DNA of 64,000 bases from Methanolobus psychrophilus R15 (GCA_000306725.1 CP003083.1:2344042-2408041); one strand, 5' to 3'. Counted from the first letter of the stretch, positions 35,003-44,762 are shown. The notes: generated by a model not told the origin, from the letters alone. Translations and numbers: made by a program.

Positions 35003-35142
35003 TTTATTCCTTGTCTGTTATTTTTTGCTTTTTAAATGAAAAATTGTCCCACAAAATAGGGGATGTTCTTCCATTTTAATTATTTCATAAAATGTTTCGT
35101 TACTATTTTTATCTGCTTGCAGGGAGCAGCAGAAATTATCCG

Positions 35143-35394
35143 TTATGCGATTATATGACCCTGCTTGATCTTATAAAACAGCAAAGCGGATGCAAGAGTC
35201 ACTGAAATACTGTTAGCTGCAATAAGTGCAGGGTCGTTGATCATCAATCCATGTATCAGCCAGAATGTCATGCCCGTGGTGGAGCATAGAAGCATCATCA
35301 AGGATATGTCCTTGGTAGACTTTGTCTTAATTGCTTTGATGAGTTGAGGAGCAAAAGCTATTGTCGTGAGTGTCCCTGCGATATAACCTATCAT
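35143..35394 (-). CDS. SemiSWEET-type (PQ-loop) small transporter
   Basis: An 83-residue protein with three transmembrane helices, the half-size form of SWEET sugar transporters that works as a homodimer. The PQ-loop signature FAPQLIKAIKTKSTKDIS is at residues 14-31, followed by FWLIHGLMINDPALIAANSISV. Substrates of archaeal SemiSWEETs are not established. The gene is monocistronic between ferredoxin and an unknown membrane protein. Confidence 0.88.
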   Translation of the reverse strand: MIGYIAGTLTTIAFAPQLIKAIKTKSTKDISLMMLLCSTTGMTFWLIHGLMINDPALIAANSISVTLASALLFYKIKQGHIIA

Positions 35395-35549
35395 AGTATC
35401 CTGTCGGTATTGTTTTTTATTGGTTATCGGCTGTATATTGCCTGTGATGATTAATACCTATGTATGGGAGTATCAGGCACACAACGGTCCATTTATATGG
35501 CCTGCTTTGAAGATCTTCGTCCAGGCGCTAACATGATAAAAAGGCTTAA

Positions 35550-35963
35550 ATGATAACTGGGCCAGTGCTATACATGGTCCTTTTATTCATGGTTGCGTCA
35601 GTCGCAGTGATCTTTCTATTTATGGGCACGGTTATTGCCTTTGTATTCAGGCAACAGGCAAAAGTAAATGGCAGGTTCCCTCCGGGGCGCTGGAGGGGAA
35701 TCTGGATAGGTATCGGGCTCATTTTCGGTGTGCTCATGGGAATGGTCCTTGCAGTTGCTTTTGATAGCAGGGTCCTTGTCGGTATGGGTCCGGCCATTGG
35801 CGCAGGCCTTGGGCTGGCAGCAGGTCATATATTTGAGAAAATGTATGGTGTGGATGCTACACCACTGACACCGGAGGAAGCAAGGCATAGGAAAATATCT
35901 TTCATTATAGTATCATTGTTCGTGCTCATCGGACTTTTGCTTGCATTGCTGTCTGTCCTTTAG
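35550..35963 (+). CDS. Unknown small membrane protein ending in TAG
   Basis: A 137-residue protein with about four hydrophobic helices (about 5-32, 47-70, 75-92 and 117-136) and a short soluble loop (YGVDATPLTPEEARHRK). No family is recognised. It ends with TAG, otherwise almost unused here. If TAG were read as pyrrolysine, translation would run on antisense into the next gene, so termination is more likely. No good ribosome site is visible. Confidence 0.6.
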   Translation: MITGPVLYMVLLFMVASVAVIFLFMGTVIAFVFRQQAKVNGRFPPGRWRGIWIGIGLIFGVLMGMVLAVAFDSRVLVGMGPAIGAGLGLAAGHIFEKMYGVDATPLTPEEARHRKISFIIVSLFVLIGLLLALLSVL

Positions 35964-35976
35964 AAGGGTGTATTCT

Positions 35977-37101
35977 TTAAGAGATGCTCACATCGATGGA
36001 TGTTGAGCCAATCCTCTTCATGTCGCTGTCCAGCAGGGTCACTACAATAGAATAAGTGCCGGCAGATATAGTTCCAAGATGATTGGAGTAATTAACGCCT
36101 TTTGAGACATCACTATGTGCAGGGACCGTTATCTCTATGGGGAAACGGAAGCATTCCATTTTGTCCCCTGTGTCCTTTCCAAGGACCTCGCTTAGAACTA
36201 TGTAATCCTTTTCTTCCGGTGAAGGATTTGCCACGGTGAAATAAACCGACATCGTGTCATTTGGAGTTGGTTCACGCTCTTCTATCAGGTCTGATCCCCG
36301 GGCTATGTAGTATCCTTTTCCGTACTTACCGTCAAACCGCAGCAAACCGATATCCTTCATGTTGGTCCTGTTCACAAAAGTGAGGCAACTATATCCATGA
36401 TTGCTGTAATCTGTCATATATATTGACCCCAAGGGAGTGCTGGCGGGCGCATCTTCAAGCATCTCAATAGTAAATGCCATGTTTGTGGGCATTATATTGC
36501 CAGCCAGCTTTTCGTTGAAATCTTCCCATAGTATGGGTACGGCGATATATCCTTCCGCTATTCCAAAGAGGCCTTCAGTGATAGCTCCGCTTGGATCAGT
36601 GAGATATATGAATTCTTCATTGTATCCAACTGCCAGGAGAGCATGACCCTTCTTTGCGTATCCGGGAGTAGAATACTGAAAAGCCATTAGTACTGGCTGT
36701 CCTCTGTCTATGTTGCTTCTTACCATTGAATCGAATCGCTCAATATCGATGGATTTCAGGTTATTGCCCCATACCGTCTTTTTTATCTCAAGGAACTGAT
36801 TCTTCCTTAAGTATTCCTCAAGCGCATGGTCAAAAGGATTGTACTGACCCGCAAAAGTCTCATTATTACCCGAATTGAAATGAGATGCGATCTCCCAGGG
36901 GTCCAGGTGACGGTTATTGTAATCGGACATCATGGCAAGACAATAGTAGAGGCACCAGCTGGTATCTCCCTGGTTATAGTAAGGCACAGTCAGGACAGTC
37001 CCGTTCATTCCATCATATATGGGACCGCTCTGGGTGGAAGCATCTGTGACCGGTCCACTGGAAGTATATCCAGTTGAAGCGACATTGAATGACACTATCA
37101 A
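35977..37101 (-). CDS. C39-like papain-fold cysteine peptidase, exported; true start unclear
   Basis: At least 374 residues. The catalytic Cys is in QGDTSWCLYYCLAMM, with His in KKGHALLAVGY and Asp in YLTDPSG, a papain/C39-like triad. The C-terminal part (about 260-374) looks like a beta-rich surface domain. TTG at 37101 is the last usual start, but the frame stays open upstream to a stop at 37174. It encodes IIRRKYLQLIAKAVCIILIV, which completes a signal peptide. No ATG, GTG or usable TTG exists there, so initiation at ATT (37150-37155) after GGGGGG is possible. Secretion is inferred. Confidence 0.7.
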   Translation of the reverse strand: MIVSFNVASTGYTSSGPVTDASTQSGPIYDGMNGTVLTVPYYNQGDTSWCLYYCLAMMSDYNNRHLDPWEIASHFNSGNNETFAGQYNPFDHALEEYLRKNQFLEIKKTVWGNNLKSIDIERFDSMVRSNIDRGQPVLMAFQYSTPGYAKKGHALLAVGYNEEFIYLTDPSGAITEGLFGIAEGYIAVPILWEDFNEKLAGNIMPTNMAFTIEMLEDAPASTPLGSIYMTDYSNHGYSCLTFVNRTNMKDIGLLRFDGKYGKGYYIARGSDLIEEREPTPNDTMSVYFTVANPSPEEKDYIVLSEVLGKDTGDKMECFRFPIEITVPAHSDVSKGVNYSNHLGTISAGTYSIVVTLLDSDMKRIGSTSIDVSIS

Positions 37102-37155
37102 TATAATGCAGACAGCTTTCGCTATTAGTTGCAGATATTTTCTTCGAATAATGAC

Positions 37156-37554
37156 AGGGACCCCCCGGTCCGCTCATACTCCGTTACCTGTTAGCCTTCA
37201 CCCAGTGCTGATGACAGGTCCTGTCCGGATTGCAATTGTACACGACCCCGGTTTGTACAGCATGGATGAATATTGCAGAATTCTCTCCCCTATATATAAA
37301 CATGTCTGAGCATAGCGATATCATCATTCTTATGATGATGAGTGACTTAGGTTATTCATGTCCTGTAAAGCATTATTCCATTATCAACACGAGGGATTTG
37401 CGAGTACGTGGCTTCTTCATTTAAATATTTATTTTAACATTTCTAGATCATTATGCAGATATCTATAATTACTATAAAGTTATATACAGTTCCTGTTATC
37501 CAGTTACCGTTGAGTGTCCGATTTGAACCTGCGGATGCTTTAAATAATTAAGAT
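37156..37554. other. AT-rich intergenic region, divergent promoters
   Basis: About 400 bases between the peptidase and sensor kinase genes. TATA-like elements occur at 37423-37438 and 37480-37490. The latter would give the kinase mRNA a leader of about 40 bases. No gene is recognisable. Confidence 0.45.
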
Positions 37555-39387
37555 ATGTCTCCATCTTCCAGACCCCGGATACTCGTAGTAGACGATGAGC
37601 CAATGAACGTAGAGTTACTCCAGGCTTATCTTATTGCCGACTATGAAATAATTCCTGCATACTGTGGTTCTGACGCCCTGGAGCTAGTTTTGAGGGAAAG
37701 GCCTGACCTTGTTCTCCTGGATGTGATGATGCCTGGCCTGAATGGTTATCAGGTCTGCGAACAGATCAAAAGGTTCTCTGAAACACGTTTCATTCCCGTC
37801 GTCCTGGTGACAGCCCTTTCTTCCAGAGAGGACCGTTTGAAAGGTATCGAGTCCCATGCAGATGATTTTCTTACCAAACCGGTTGACAGGCTGGAGCTGA
37901 AGATGAGGGTGATGTCCCTCCTAAGGATCAAATCCCTTCACGATAAGGTGATATTTGAGCGTGATCAGGCCCAGAACTATCTTGATATTGCGGGTGTCAT
38001 GATGCTTGTACTTGACAGGGACCAGAAAGTGATCCTTGTAAATAAGAGAGCGACTGATATACTTGCCTGCGAAGAGGCAGATATTCTGGGCAGTACCTGG
38101 TTTGACACTTTTGTACCGGAGTCTTCAAGACTGGAAGCAAAGCAACATTACTTCAAAGCACTGGATATGAAGAACGAGTCAATACTGTACTATGAGGGCC
38201 CTCTGGTTGCAAAGAACGGGGAAGAGAAGATTGTATCCTGGTACAGCAAAGCTATCAAGGACTCTCATGGTTGTCATGTCGGTGTCCTGAGTTCCGGGGA
38301 GGACATAACTCTGAGAAAAAAGGCAGAGGAAGGCCTTCAGGAAAGGACGGCAGCAGTCGAATCTTCTATAGACGGTATCGCCATTCTGGATGAGAATGGA
38401 AAATATGCTTACTTTAACCGTGCCTATGCCGGCATCTGGGGCTACGGCCACCCGCAGGAACTCGCTGGCAGGTCGTGGCAAGATCTCTATGATGAACATG
38501 AGGTAATGAGATTTAAAAATGAGATAGTTCCGGAGCTAACCACTAAAGGTGTCTGGAGGGGAGAAGCACTCGGGTTAAAGAAAGATGGCATCACTTTCTT
38601 CCAAGAAATATCCCTGACCCGCCTCGAGAAGGGATGTATATGTGTCGTAAGGGATACGACCAACCGTAAGGAAGCAGAAAAACAGTTGCAACAATATGCT
38701 CAAAGTCTCAAATATTCAAATGACCTGAAAGATCTATTTATAGATATAATGGGGCATGACCTCATGAATCCTGCAGGAATTGCCAAAGGTTTTGCAGGGA
38801 TGCTTTTGCAGGCTGAGGCCGATGCTGATAAATCCCGCAGGCTCAGGATCGTAGACGATAACCTGTCACGCCTTATCAATATGATAGATTCTGCTGCCCA
38901 GTTCGCCAAGCTCGAGGATACAAACGATCTTGAGTTCCGTAAGATGGACCTTGGAGCTATACTGCGTGATTCGGCAGATAATTTTGGGATACAGCTGGCT
39001 GAAAAGAACATAATGATGGATATAAGGTTCAAAGGTCACTATCCTGCAAGGGTCAACCCTATTGTTGAAGGGGTCTTTGCTAATTACATTTCAAATGCCA
39101 TCAAGTATGGCCCCTCTAATAGCAGTATAATCCTTGAGATCGGAGATAATGGCAGCGAATGGAAAGTGAATGTAAGGGATTTCGGGGATGGGATACCCGA
39201 TGCTGACAAAGAGCTTGTTTTTGATCGCTTTAAGAGACTGGCGCAAAAGAAGAAAGGGGTAAAAGGTACAGGTCTTGGTCTTGCTATCGCCAAGAGGATA
39301 GTTGACCTTCATGGTGGCAGGGCTGGCGTGGAAACTGGTCCGGCTGGAATTGGCAGTGTATTCTGGGCTACATTCAAAAAGGCTTGA
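37555..39387 (+). CDS. Hybrid sensor protein: receiver, two PAS domains, histidine kinase
   Basis: A 610-residue soluble signalling protein. The receiver domain is at about 9-125 (DDEPMN, phosphoacceptor Asp in LVLLDVMMPG, LTKPVDRLELK). PAS 1 is at about 145-255 (LVLDRDQKVILVNKRA). PAS 2 is at about 265-375 (IDGIAILDENGKYAYFNRAY). The kinase core follows: His in MGHDLMNP, N box NYISNAIKYGP, DFGDGIPD and GTGLGLAIAKRI. The lack of membrane helices suggests cytoplasmic sensing through the PAS domains. No separate response regulator is adjacent. Confidence 0.93.
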   Translation: MSPSSRPRILVVDDEPMNVELLQAYLIADYEIIPAYCGSDALELVLRERPDLVLLDVMMPGLNGYQVCEQIKRFSETRFIPVVLVTALSSREDRLKGIESHADDFLTKPVDRLELKMRVMSLLRIKSLHDKVIFERDQAQNYLDIAGVMMLVLDRDQKVILVNKRATDILACEEADILGSTWFDTFVPESSRLEAKQHYFKALDMKNESILYYEGPLVAKNGEEKIVSWYSKAIKDSHGCHVGVLSSGEDITLRKKAEEGLQERTAAVESSIDGIAILDENGKYAYFNRAYAGIWGYGHPQELAGRSWQDLYDEHEVMRFKNEIVPELTTKGVWRGEALGLKKDGITFFQEISLTRLEKGCICVVRDTTNRKEAEKQLQQYAQSLKYSNDLKDLFIDIMGHDLMNPAGIAKGFAGMLLQAEADADKSRRLRIVDDNLSRLINMIDSAAQFAKLEDTNDLEFRKMDLGAILRDSADNFGIQLAEKNIMMDIRFKGHYPARVNPIVEGVFANYISNAIKYGPSNSSIILEIGDNGSEWKVNVRDFGDGIPDADKELVFDRFKRLAQKKKGVKGTGLGLAIAKRIVDLHGGRAGVETGPAGIGSVFWATFKKA

Positions 39388-39413
39388 ACCCGTATCCGGG
39401 CCATCTCTCACCT

Positions 39414-39845
39414 TCATTTGCCTATGTCCTCATACCAGAGATCCGGCTTGTTCTTTATGAATTGTTTCATAATTTCCTTGCACTCGGCAAGATCGAGGTT
39501 TATTACCTCTATCCCATGCTCTTTCATGAAATCAGGGGCTCCCTGGAAATTCTCTGCTTCTCCGACAATGACCTTCCTGATGCCAAATTGCACGGCTGCG
39601 CCCGCACAAAGGTAGCAGGGCATCAACGTTGAGTAAAGGACCGTGTCATTGTACTTGCCAATCCTCCCCGCGTTTCTGAGGCAAGCGATCTCAGCGTGTG
39701 CCAGAGGGTCGTTTTCCTGCACCCTCATATTATGTCCACGGCCGACGATCTCTCCGTTCCTTACAAGGACTGACCCTATGGGAATGCCTCCTTCAGCAAG
39801 CCCTTTTTTTGCTTCATCAATTGCGCATTGCATAAACCTGTCCAT
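39414..39845 (-). CDS. Zinc nucleoside/cytosine deaminase
   Basis: A 143-residue enzyme of the cytidine-deaminase-like fold. The zinc site is HAEI (residues 50-53; His ligand and proton-shuttling Glu) and PCYLC (76-80). The overall sequence, including GGIPIGSVLV, and the C-terminal WYEDIGK strongly resemble yeast-type cytosine deaminase, with guanine deaminase as the alternative. CAGGAGGAG precedes the ATG. It probably works in pyrimidine salvage; the pyrimidine genes pyrD and pyrK lie a few kilobases away in another operon. Confidence 0.88.
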   Translation of the reverse strand: MDRFMQCAIDEAKKGLAEGGIPIGSVLVRNGEIVGRGHNMRVQENDPLAHAEIACLRNAGRIGKYNDTVLYSTLMPCYLCAGAAVQFGIRKVIVGEAENFQGAPDFMKEHGIEVINLDLAECKEIMKQFIKNKPDLWYEDIGK

Positions 39846-39980
39846 AATCTGCTCCTCCTGATTAAGTGCTCATGTATACATTTATTACATAGTAGCATAT
39901 ATATTTAAATAGTTTTTTCAAGTTGGTATCTGAAGCGCAATGGTAAAAAGTTTAGCATAAAGCTGCCATCAGAATCTGCC

Positions 39981-41207
39981 TTAAGGCTGCACCTTCTTCT
40001 CAAGCCTGAAAACCTTGTCATTCTTCCTGGCCACACCATCAATTGCCAGCCCTACATCCCACCCTTTCTCTGCAACAGTGATGCTTTCCCCGTTTGCAAC
40101 CAAAGAACATACTTCCTGTTCAATATAGGTCGTACTGCCTTCGATAACTATCCTGTCGCCAAGTCCTATTCCATCTTCTGTGAGCTTGATTGATGCCGCT
40201 CCCATTTTCGGAAAATAGTTAATCACTATGCCGACAGCCTGCTTCTGCACTGGCGAGACATTCATGGCCCGATCACAGGCCAGACCCTCAGGACCAGGAT
40301 TGCCAAAATAGAATCCGGTGGAAAAACCGCGGTTATATTGCCGTCCCAACTCTTCTTTCAGCAGACCGGCAGTTTCGCGAGTATAAGTGCCTTTTATGAA
40401 GTCATCTATGGCTTTCCTGTAGCATTTCGAGACATTATGTGTGTATCCGGTGTCACGCAGCCGGCCTTCTACTTTAAAAGCATCGATCCCGGCTTCCATA
40501 AGCTCCGGAATATGTTCTATCATGCAGAGGTCCTTGGCATTAAGGAGGTACTTTCCTTCAAGTCCGACCTTTTCACCCCTATCGGAATAAAGAGACCATT
40601 CCCAACGGCAGGGCTGGCTGCATTCACCACAGTTCCCGGATTTCCCCAGCAGGTGTGCGGAAAGGTAGCATCTGCCTGATATTGCCTGGCACATGGCCCC
40701 GTGGACGAATATTTCGAGTTCCATGTCTGTGTGCGCCCTGATAACTTTTATCTGTGCAAGGCTTAACTCTCTTGCAAGCACGACCCTGCTTGCTCCCAGG
40801 GACCTGTAGAATTCGGCACTCTGCTGGTTCGATACATTGGCCTGGGTAGAGATGTGTATCCTCAGGTCGTGCTCATGCGCCTGCATTATGGTTGCAGGGT
40901 CCCAGGCGATGACAGCATCAACCCCTGCAGATGCTGCGGTTTCCAGCACACCGCCAAGCTCATGCATATCATGCGGATAAATCACGGAATTGATTGCAAG
41001 ATACCCCTTCATACCATATCCATGTACCTGTTCCACAAATCCTGGAAGGTCTTTGGATGTGATCTCTCTTGCTCTTGACCGCAGACTGAGCCTGTCTATA
41101 GAAAAATAAGCTGCATCCGCATGATCCTTGCAGGCTCCAAGGGATGCCAGGTTACGCACTCCCATCACCAGTTCTGGAATTTTTTGTTGTTCTTTGGACT
41201 CAGGCAT
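39981..41207 (-). CDS. Peptidase U32-family protein (probable RNA-hydroxylation type)
   Basis: A 408-residue protein of the U32 family. Landmarks are DAVIAWDPATI, the cysteine-rich core CYLSAHLLGKSGNCGECSQPC (shown in part, about 190-210), and DAFKVEGRLRDTGY, the diagnostic ExR segment. Several family members (RlhA, TrhP) hydroxylate RNA with prephenate-derived factors and bind iron-sulfur clusters through such cysteines, so true peptidase activity is doubtful. The gene is monocistronic. Confidence 0.88.
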   Translation of the reverse strand: MPESKEQQKIPELVMGVRNLASLGACKDHADAAYFSIDRLSLRSRAREITSKDLPGFVEQVHGYGMKGYLAINSVIYPHDMHELGGVLETAASAGVDAVIAWDPATIMQAHEHDLRIHISTQANVSNQQSAEFYRSLGASRVVLARELSLAQIKVIRAHTDMELEIFVHGAMCQAISGRCYLSAHLLGKSGNCGECSQPCRWEWSLYSDRGEKVGLEGKYLLNAKDLCMIEHIPELMEAGIDAFKVEGRLRDTGYTHNVSKCYRKAIDDFIKGTYTRETAGLLKEELGRQYNRGFSTGFYFGNPGPEGLACDRAMNVSPVQKQAVGIVINYFPKMGAASIKLTEDGIGLGDRIVIEGSTTYIEQEVCSLVANGESITVAEKGWDVGLAIDGVARKNDKVFRLEKKVQP

Positions 41208-41296
41208 ATTTGTTAAGCGGAGCTATGGCTTAAATTACTTGTGTCATCTGTCAACTGAATTTGTTATGTTGTCAAGTTATCTTTGATGCAGGCAAC

Positions 41297-41305
41297 TTAT
41301 ATATA
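41297..41305 (+). promoter_or_regulatory. TATA element of feoA
   Basis: TTATATATA would place transcription start near 41330, just before the palindrome at 41337-41354, leaving a leader of about 65 bases. Confidence 0.5.
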
Positions 41306-41336
41306 CAATTAAACACTATATCGCAATATCGACTAA

Positions 41337-41354
41337 TATTAGGCACGCCTAATA
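41337..41354 (+). promoter_or_regulatory. DtxR/IdeR-like iron-box palindrome upstream of feoA
   Basis: TATTAGGC-AC-GCCTAATA is a perfect 8+2+8 palindrome. Its TTAGG...CCTAA arms resemble the operators of DtxR-family iron-dependent repressors. It lies a few bases downstream of the predicted transcription start of feoA, the right place to block transcription when iron is plentiful. Confidence 0.65.
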
Positions 41355-41395
41355 GACGGATGAGACCCACGCATGGAATAACAAGAGGTAAATAA

Positions 41396-41632
41396 ATGGC
41401 TCCAATAATGCCACTGGCAATGATGCAGGAAGGCAAGGTCAGTAAGATCATATCGATCAACGCAGGCCGTTCACTTGTGAATCGCCTGAAATCAATGGGT
41501 TTTATAGAGAATTCCTTTCTCAAAATAAAGAAGGATAATATGGGCGCCATCATTGTGGATCTGAATGGGTGCAACTATGCACTTGGTAAAGGTATGGCTT
41601 CAAAGATCATGGTGCAGGAATGCGCGGCTTGA
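41396..41632 (+). CDS. feoA: FeoA-domain protein
   Basis: A 78-residue SH3-like FeoA protein: GRSLVNRLKSMGFIENSFL and VDLNGCNYALGKGMASKIMV are typical. FeoA proteins assist the ferrous iron transporter FeoB or act as regulators. No feoB follows; a small unknown gene comes next after 190 bases. AGAGGT lies seven bases before the ATG. The upstream palindrome indicates iron control. Confidence 0.88.
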   Translation: MAPIMPLAMMQEGKVSKIISINAGRSLVNRLKSMGFIENSFLKIKKDNMGAIIVDLNGCNYALGKGMASKIMVQECAA

Positions 41633-41819
41633 TCTGACATATTTTCTCTTTGTTGTCTTTTCTTTGTTGTCTTTTGACACTGTTTCCATCGATCAGTAGT
41701 GTCCATTTTCAATGATCGCTGCCAAGTTACGCTCTATTCTATTTTACCCTCCCGGGTAACATCTATACCCAATAACTATAAATGTTTATAATCGTCTAAG
41801 GGATACTGGTGATTCATAC

Positions 41820-42014
41820 ATGATATGGGGATTCTCTGCACTTAACAGTGAACAGGTAAAAGCTATCAAAGAACTTGAAGATAAAATGGGTATAACCTTA
41901 CTGGCATTCTCTGATTCCAATCTCAAATATGCCGATCTCTCTGCAGAGGACTTGGAAGAAGTGCACCAACTAGAGAAAAAGTTAAATCTCTCTCTGGTTG
42001 CCGTCAAGGTTTAA
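41820..42014 (+). CDS. Small acidic helical protein of unknown function
   Basis: A 64-residue protein made of two similar halves: SEQVKAIKELEDKMGITLLAF and AEDLEEVHQLEKKLNLSLVAV (shown in part). Each half is an amphipathic helix followed by a short strand, suggesting an internal duplication. GGTGAT lies six bases before the ATG and TATA-like AACTATAAATG about 40 bases upstream. No function is known. Confidence 0.7.
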   Translation: MIWGFSALNSEQVKAIKELEDKMGITLLAFSDSNLKYADLSAEDLEEVHQLEKKLNLSLVAVKV

Positions 42015-42133
42015 TTTGAAGAGGTTTCTACCAATAACTTTCATATTCTTTTTTAAATAATCCGGTTTTCGTTTCTGAATTTATGGTCGGCGACACCACA
42101 AGCTAATCCTACTACGTTGTGAGGTGGAACCGC

Positions 42134-42916
42134 TCACAACATCTTTTTGTTCCCGCTGGCCCCTCTCATATATTTCCCAAATTCAGAGCCAACGAGTTGC
42201 ATCCCGTTGAACACAGGCCCGTCCCTGCATACCCGCAAACCGTCGTTATCCATGCAACAGGCACCGCAAACTCCGATGCCGCACTTGAAATACCTGTGCA
42301 GGCTGAACTCGGTTTTAGCAAGGGCACCCTGCTTTTCTAGAATGTCAAAGACGTGCTTCATCATCATCTCAGGTCCGCAGGTGTATACCCTGTCATACTC
42401 CGAAGCATCTATCTCGCAGAGCACGTCTGTGACAAAGCCGCAACGATGTGCCGAGCCATCGTCAGTGGTCATGTGGAGCCCTTTGCAGGGTGTGAATCTG
42501 TCCAAGAACAGTAGTTCGTCCGCATTCCTTGCACCCATGATAGTAGTCACACAGGTGTCCTGGGACATAGCATGTTCTGCTAGCATGGCTATTGCTGCAG
42601 TTCCCACGCCTCCGGCCACGATAAGTATGTTCTCGTCTTTGCCGGGAAGTGTGAATCCCTTGCCAAAGGGTCCTCGTATGCCCAGGTGGTCTCCTTCCTT
42701 CATCTCAAAGAGCTTTGCAGTGGCGTCTCCTACCTTCTGGACTGTGATGGCGTTCCTGTATGACAGGGTCATGGGTATTTCATCGGTACCCCTGATCCAG
42801 ACCATGACGAACTGGCCCGGAAGAGCCTCATCAAAACTCCTGTCAAAAAAGAATGACTTGTTTGAAGGTGATTCCTGTACTATCTTCGTTATCTTCACAT
42901 CTATGGGGTACATCAT
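42134..42916 (-). CDS. pyrK: Dihydroorotate dehydrogenase electron-transfer subunit
   Basis: A 260-residue ferredoxin-reductase-like subunit that passes electrons from dihydroorotate oxidation through FAD and a [2Fe-2S] cluster. The FAD/NAD fold includes [23 protein letters not shown] and [13 protein letters not shown]. The cluster cysteines are in [20 protein letters not shown] (near 220-240). Its start overlaps the pyrD stop by four bases. It is the last gene of the long heme/pyrimidine operon on the minus strand. Confidence 0.93.
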   Translation of the reverse strand: MMYPIDVKITKIVQESPSNKSFFFDRSFDEALPGQFVMVWIRGTDEIPMTLSYRNAITVQKVGDATAKLFEMKEGDHLGIRGPFGKGFTLPGKDENILIVAGGVGTAAIAMLAEHAMSQDTCVTTIMGARNADELLFLDRFTPCKGLHMTTDDGSAHRCGFVTDVLCEIDASEYDRVYTCGPEMMMKHVFDILEKQGALAKTEFSLHRYFKCGIGVCGACCMDNDGLRVCRDGPVFNGMQLVGSEFGKYMRGASGNKKML

Positions 42917-43815
42917 GCTCTCCTGTGGGCAAGCCCGACAATATCGCTGGTATCCCTGTATCCGCCGGAGGACATGAAACTCTCAATACCATCCGCAACC
43001 GTCTGGAATATTCCGGGTCCGTCATGTACCGCAGAGCCTATCTGCACGGCAGACGCGCCAGCCATCATCATCTCCACGGCATCTTCCCATGTTGAGATCC
43101 CACCAACGCCGATAATTGGGATGTCAAGGGCTGCGTAAAGATCGTATACACACTTGATGGCTACGGGCTTTATAGCCCGGCCAGACAGTCCGCCAAACCT
43201 GTTACCTAATACGGGATATCCACTGTGGATATCTATAGCCATCCCGCGCACAGTGTTTATGGCAACTACGGCATCAGCGCCTCCTCTCTGCGCCGCCTTG
43301 CCTATGGATACAATGTCAGTTACATTGGGAGTGAGTTTGACCCATACAGGAAGCTCAGTAATATCGCAGACCGCAGCCGTTATCTCTTCCACGGCACATG
43401 CATCGCAACCTATGGAAGCACCATAGCCCTGTGCATGGGGGCAGCTCACGTTGAGCTCAAAGGCGTCAGGGCCTGCATCAACAAGGCCGTCTGCGACTAT
43501 GGCGAACTCCTGCGCATTCCCTCCGAAAATGCTGGCTATTACCGGGACATCCGCTTCTTTCTTTGCAATCTCGATCTCTCCTGAAAAATCAGGGTATGAT
43601 GGGTTTGGGAGCCCCATGGCGTTAAGGAAGCCGTATCCCAGATCGATCATGCTGGGGTTGCTGTGTCCTCCCTTTGGCTCCGGTCCGATAGATTTTGTAA
43701 CCACTGCGCCGGCTCCTTCCCACGCGATTCTTGCAAGGGATGCGCCTGTAGTGCCCATGACACCCGCAGCCAGTATTGTCGGATTATTCAGCCTTATTCC
43801 TGTGATTTCTATCAT
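42913..43815 (-). CDS. pyrD: Dihydroorotate dehydrogenase, class 1B catalytic subunit
   Basis: A 300-residue FMN enzyme of de novo pyrimidine synthesis. [21 protein letters not shown] is the N-terminus (start at 43815); the frame is open further but overlaps hemC. Typical segments are [15 protein letters not shown] (catalytic Cys in the 1B class), [18 protein letters not shown] and [15 protein letters not shown]. It works with PyrK, encoded next. It begins 13 bases after hemC, in a row of heme genes, an unusual but possibly economical arrangement. Confidence 0.94.
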   Translation of the reverse strand: MIEITGIRLNNPTILAAGVMGTTGASLARIAWEGAGAVVTKSIGPEPKGGHSNPSMIDLGYGFLNAMGLPNPSYPDFSGEIEIAKKEADVPVIASIFGGNAQEFAIVADGLVDAGPDAFELNVSCPHAQGYGASIGCDACAVEEITAAVCDITELPVWVKLTPNVTDIVSIGKAAQRGGADAVVAINTVRGMAIDIHSGYPVLGNRFGGLSGRAIKPVAIKCVYDLYAALDIPIIGVGGISTWEDAVEMMMAGASAVQIGSAVHDGPGIFQTVADGIESFMSSGGYRDTSDIVGLAHRRA

Positions 43816-43828
43816 ATTATCGCTATTT

Positions 43829-44749
43829 TCAGATTTGCGAGTTAAGCTGACAGACTGCTTGCTGCACAAGCTCCTTCCCGCCCAGCTCTACCATTCTCAT
43901 TCCGAGTTCCCTGGCGTAACTTTCGTAACCCTCCACAGGGATCACTTCATCAATACGCACCTGCTCGGAACCGTCAAGAGAAAGCACCTCTGCCAGTACA
44001 TGCAGCTCGTTATCATTGATGAAATGTGTGAACGAACCAACCGGCGCCGTGCATCCTCCCTCCACGTAGGCGACAACTATACGCTCAATGGAAGTCTCTA
44101 TCCTGGTCTTTTGGTGGTCCAGCTTTGAGGTTACTTTTTCTGCCTCGCTCCCGGCTACGGTGACCACTGCTATAGTGCCCTGGTTAGCCGAAGGGCAGAA
44201 ATGGTGCGGGTCAAGGCGTTGCACATCCAGGTCCCAGTTCATGCGCTGCAATCCAGCCTCAGCCAGAAGGATGCCGTCATACTGGCCTTCTTCAAGCTTC
44301 CTTATCCTCGTGTTGATATTGCCCCGCAGGTCATGGACCGCAAGGTCCGGGCGGTATCGCAGTATCTGTGCGCGTCTGCGCATGGAGGTTGTCCCGATTA
44401 TGGCATTCTCCGGGAGCTCTTCCAGTTTGGAGCCGTCTGTTGTCAGGAGCACATCGCAGGGTGAATCCCGCTTGATGACCGCTGACGTTGAGAGCCTCTC
44501 CGGTCTGACGGTGGGCATATCTTTCATTGAGTGGACTGCAATATCCACATCCCCTTCCAGCATCCTGTCGTCAAGCTCCCTCACAAAGGCGCCCACCCCG
44601 GCAACCTCGTGCAGGGGGCGGTCCGTAAAGGTGTCGCCGGTGGTCTTTATGATCTTCCTGGTGGTCTGCACGCCCAGTTCCGCCAGTTTGCGCTCGATGC
44701 TTGTAGCCTGTGCAAGGGCAAGGTCACTTCCGCGGGTTCCTATTATCAT
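43829..44749 (-). CDS. hemC: Porphobilinogen deaminase (hydroxymethylbilane synthase)
   Basis: A 306-residue enzyme joining four porphobilinogens. MIIGTRGSDLALAQA is the true N-terminus (start at 44749, GGAG seven bases upstream); the longer open frame is spurious. SMKDMPT, TTSMRRRAQILRYRPDL and NINTRIRKLEEGQYDGILLA (substrate/cofactor-arginine regions) are conserved. The dipyrromethane-binding Cys lies in EGGCTAPVG. Thirteen bases separate it from hemL upstream. Confidence 0.95.
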   Translation of the reverse strand: MIIGTRGSDLALAQATSIERKLAELGVQTTRKIIKTTGDTFTDRPLHEVAGVGAFVRELDDRMLEGDVDIAVHSMKDMPTVRPERLSTSAVIKRDSPCDVLLTTDGSKLEELPENAIIGTTSMRRRAQILRYRPDLAVHDLRGNINTRIRKLEEGQYDGILLAEAGLQRMNWDLDVQRLDPHHFCPSANQGTIAVVTVAGSEAEKVTSKLDHQKTRIETSIERIVVAYVEGGCTAPVGSFTHFINDNELHVLAEVLSLDGSEQVRIDEVIPVEGYESYARELGMRMVELGGKELVQQAVCQLNSQI

Positions 44750-44762
44750 TGCATTCTCCGGT

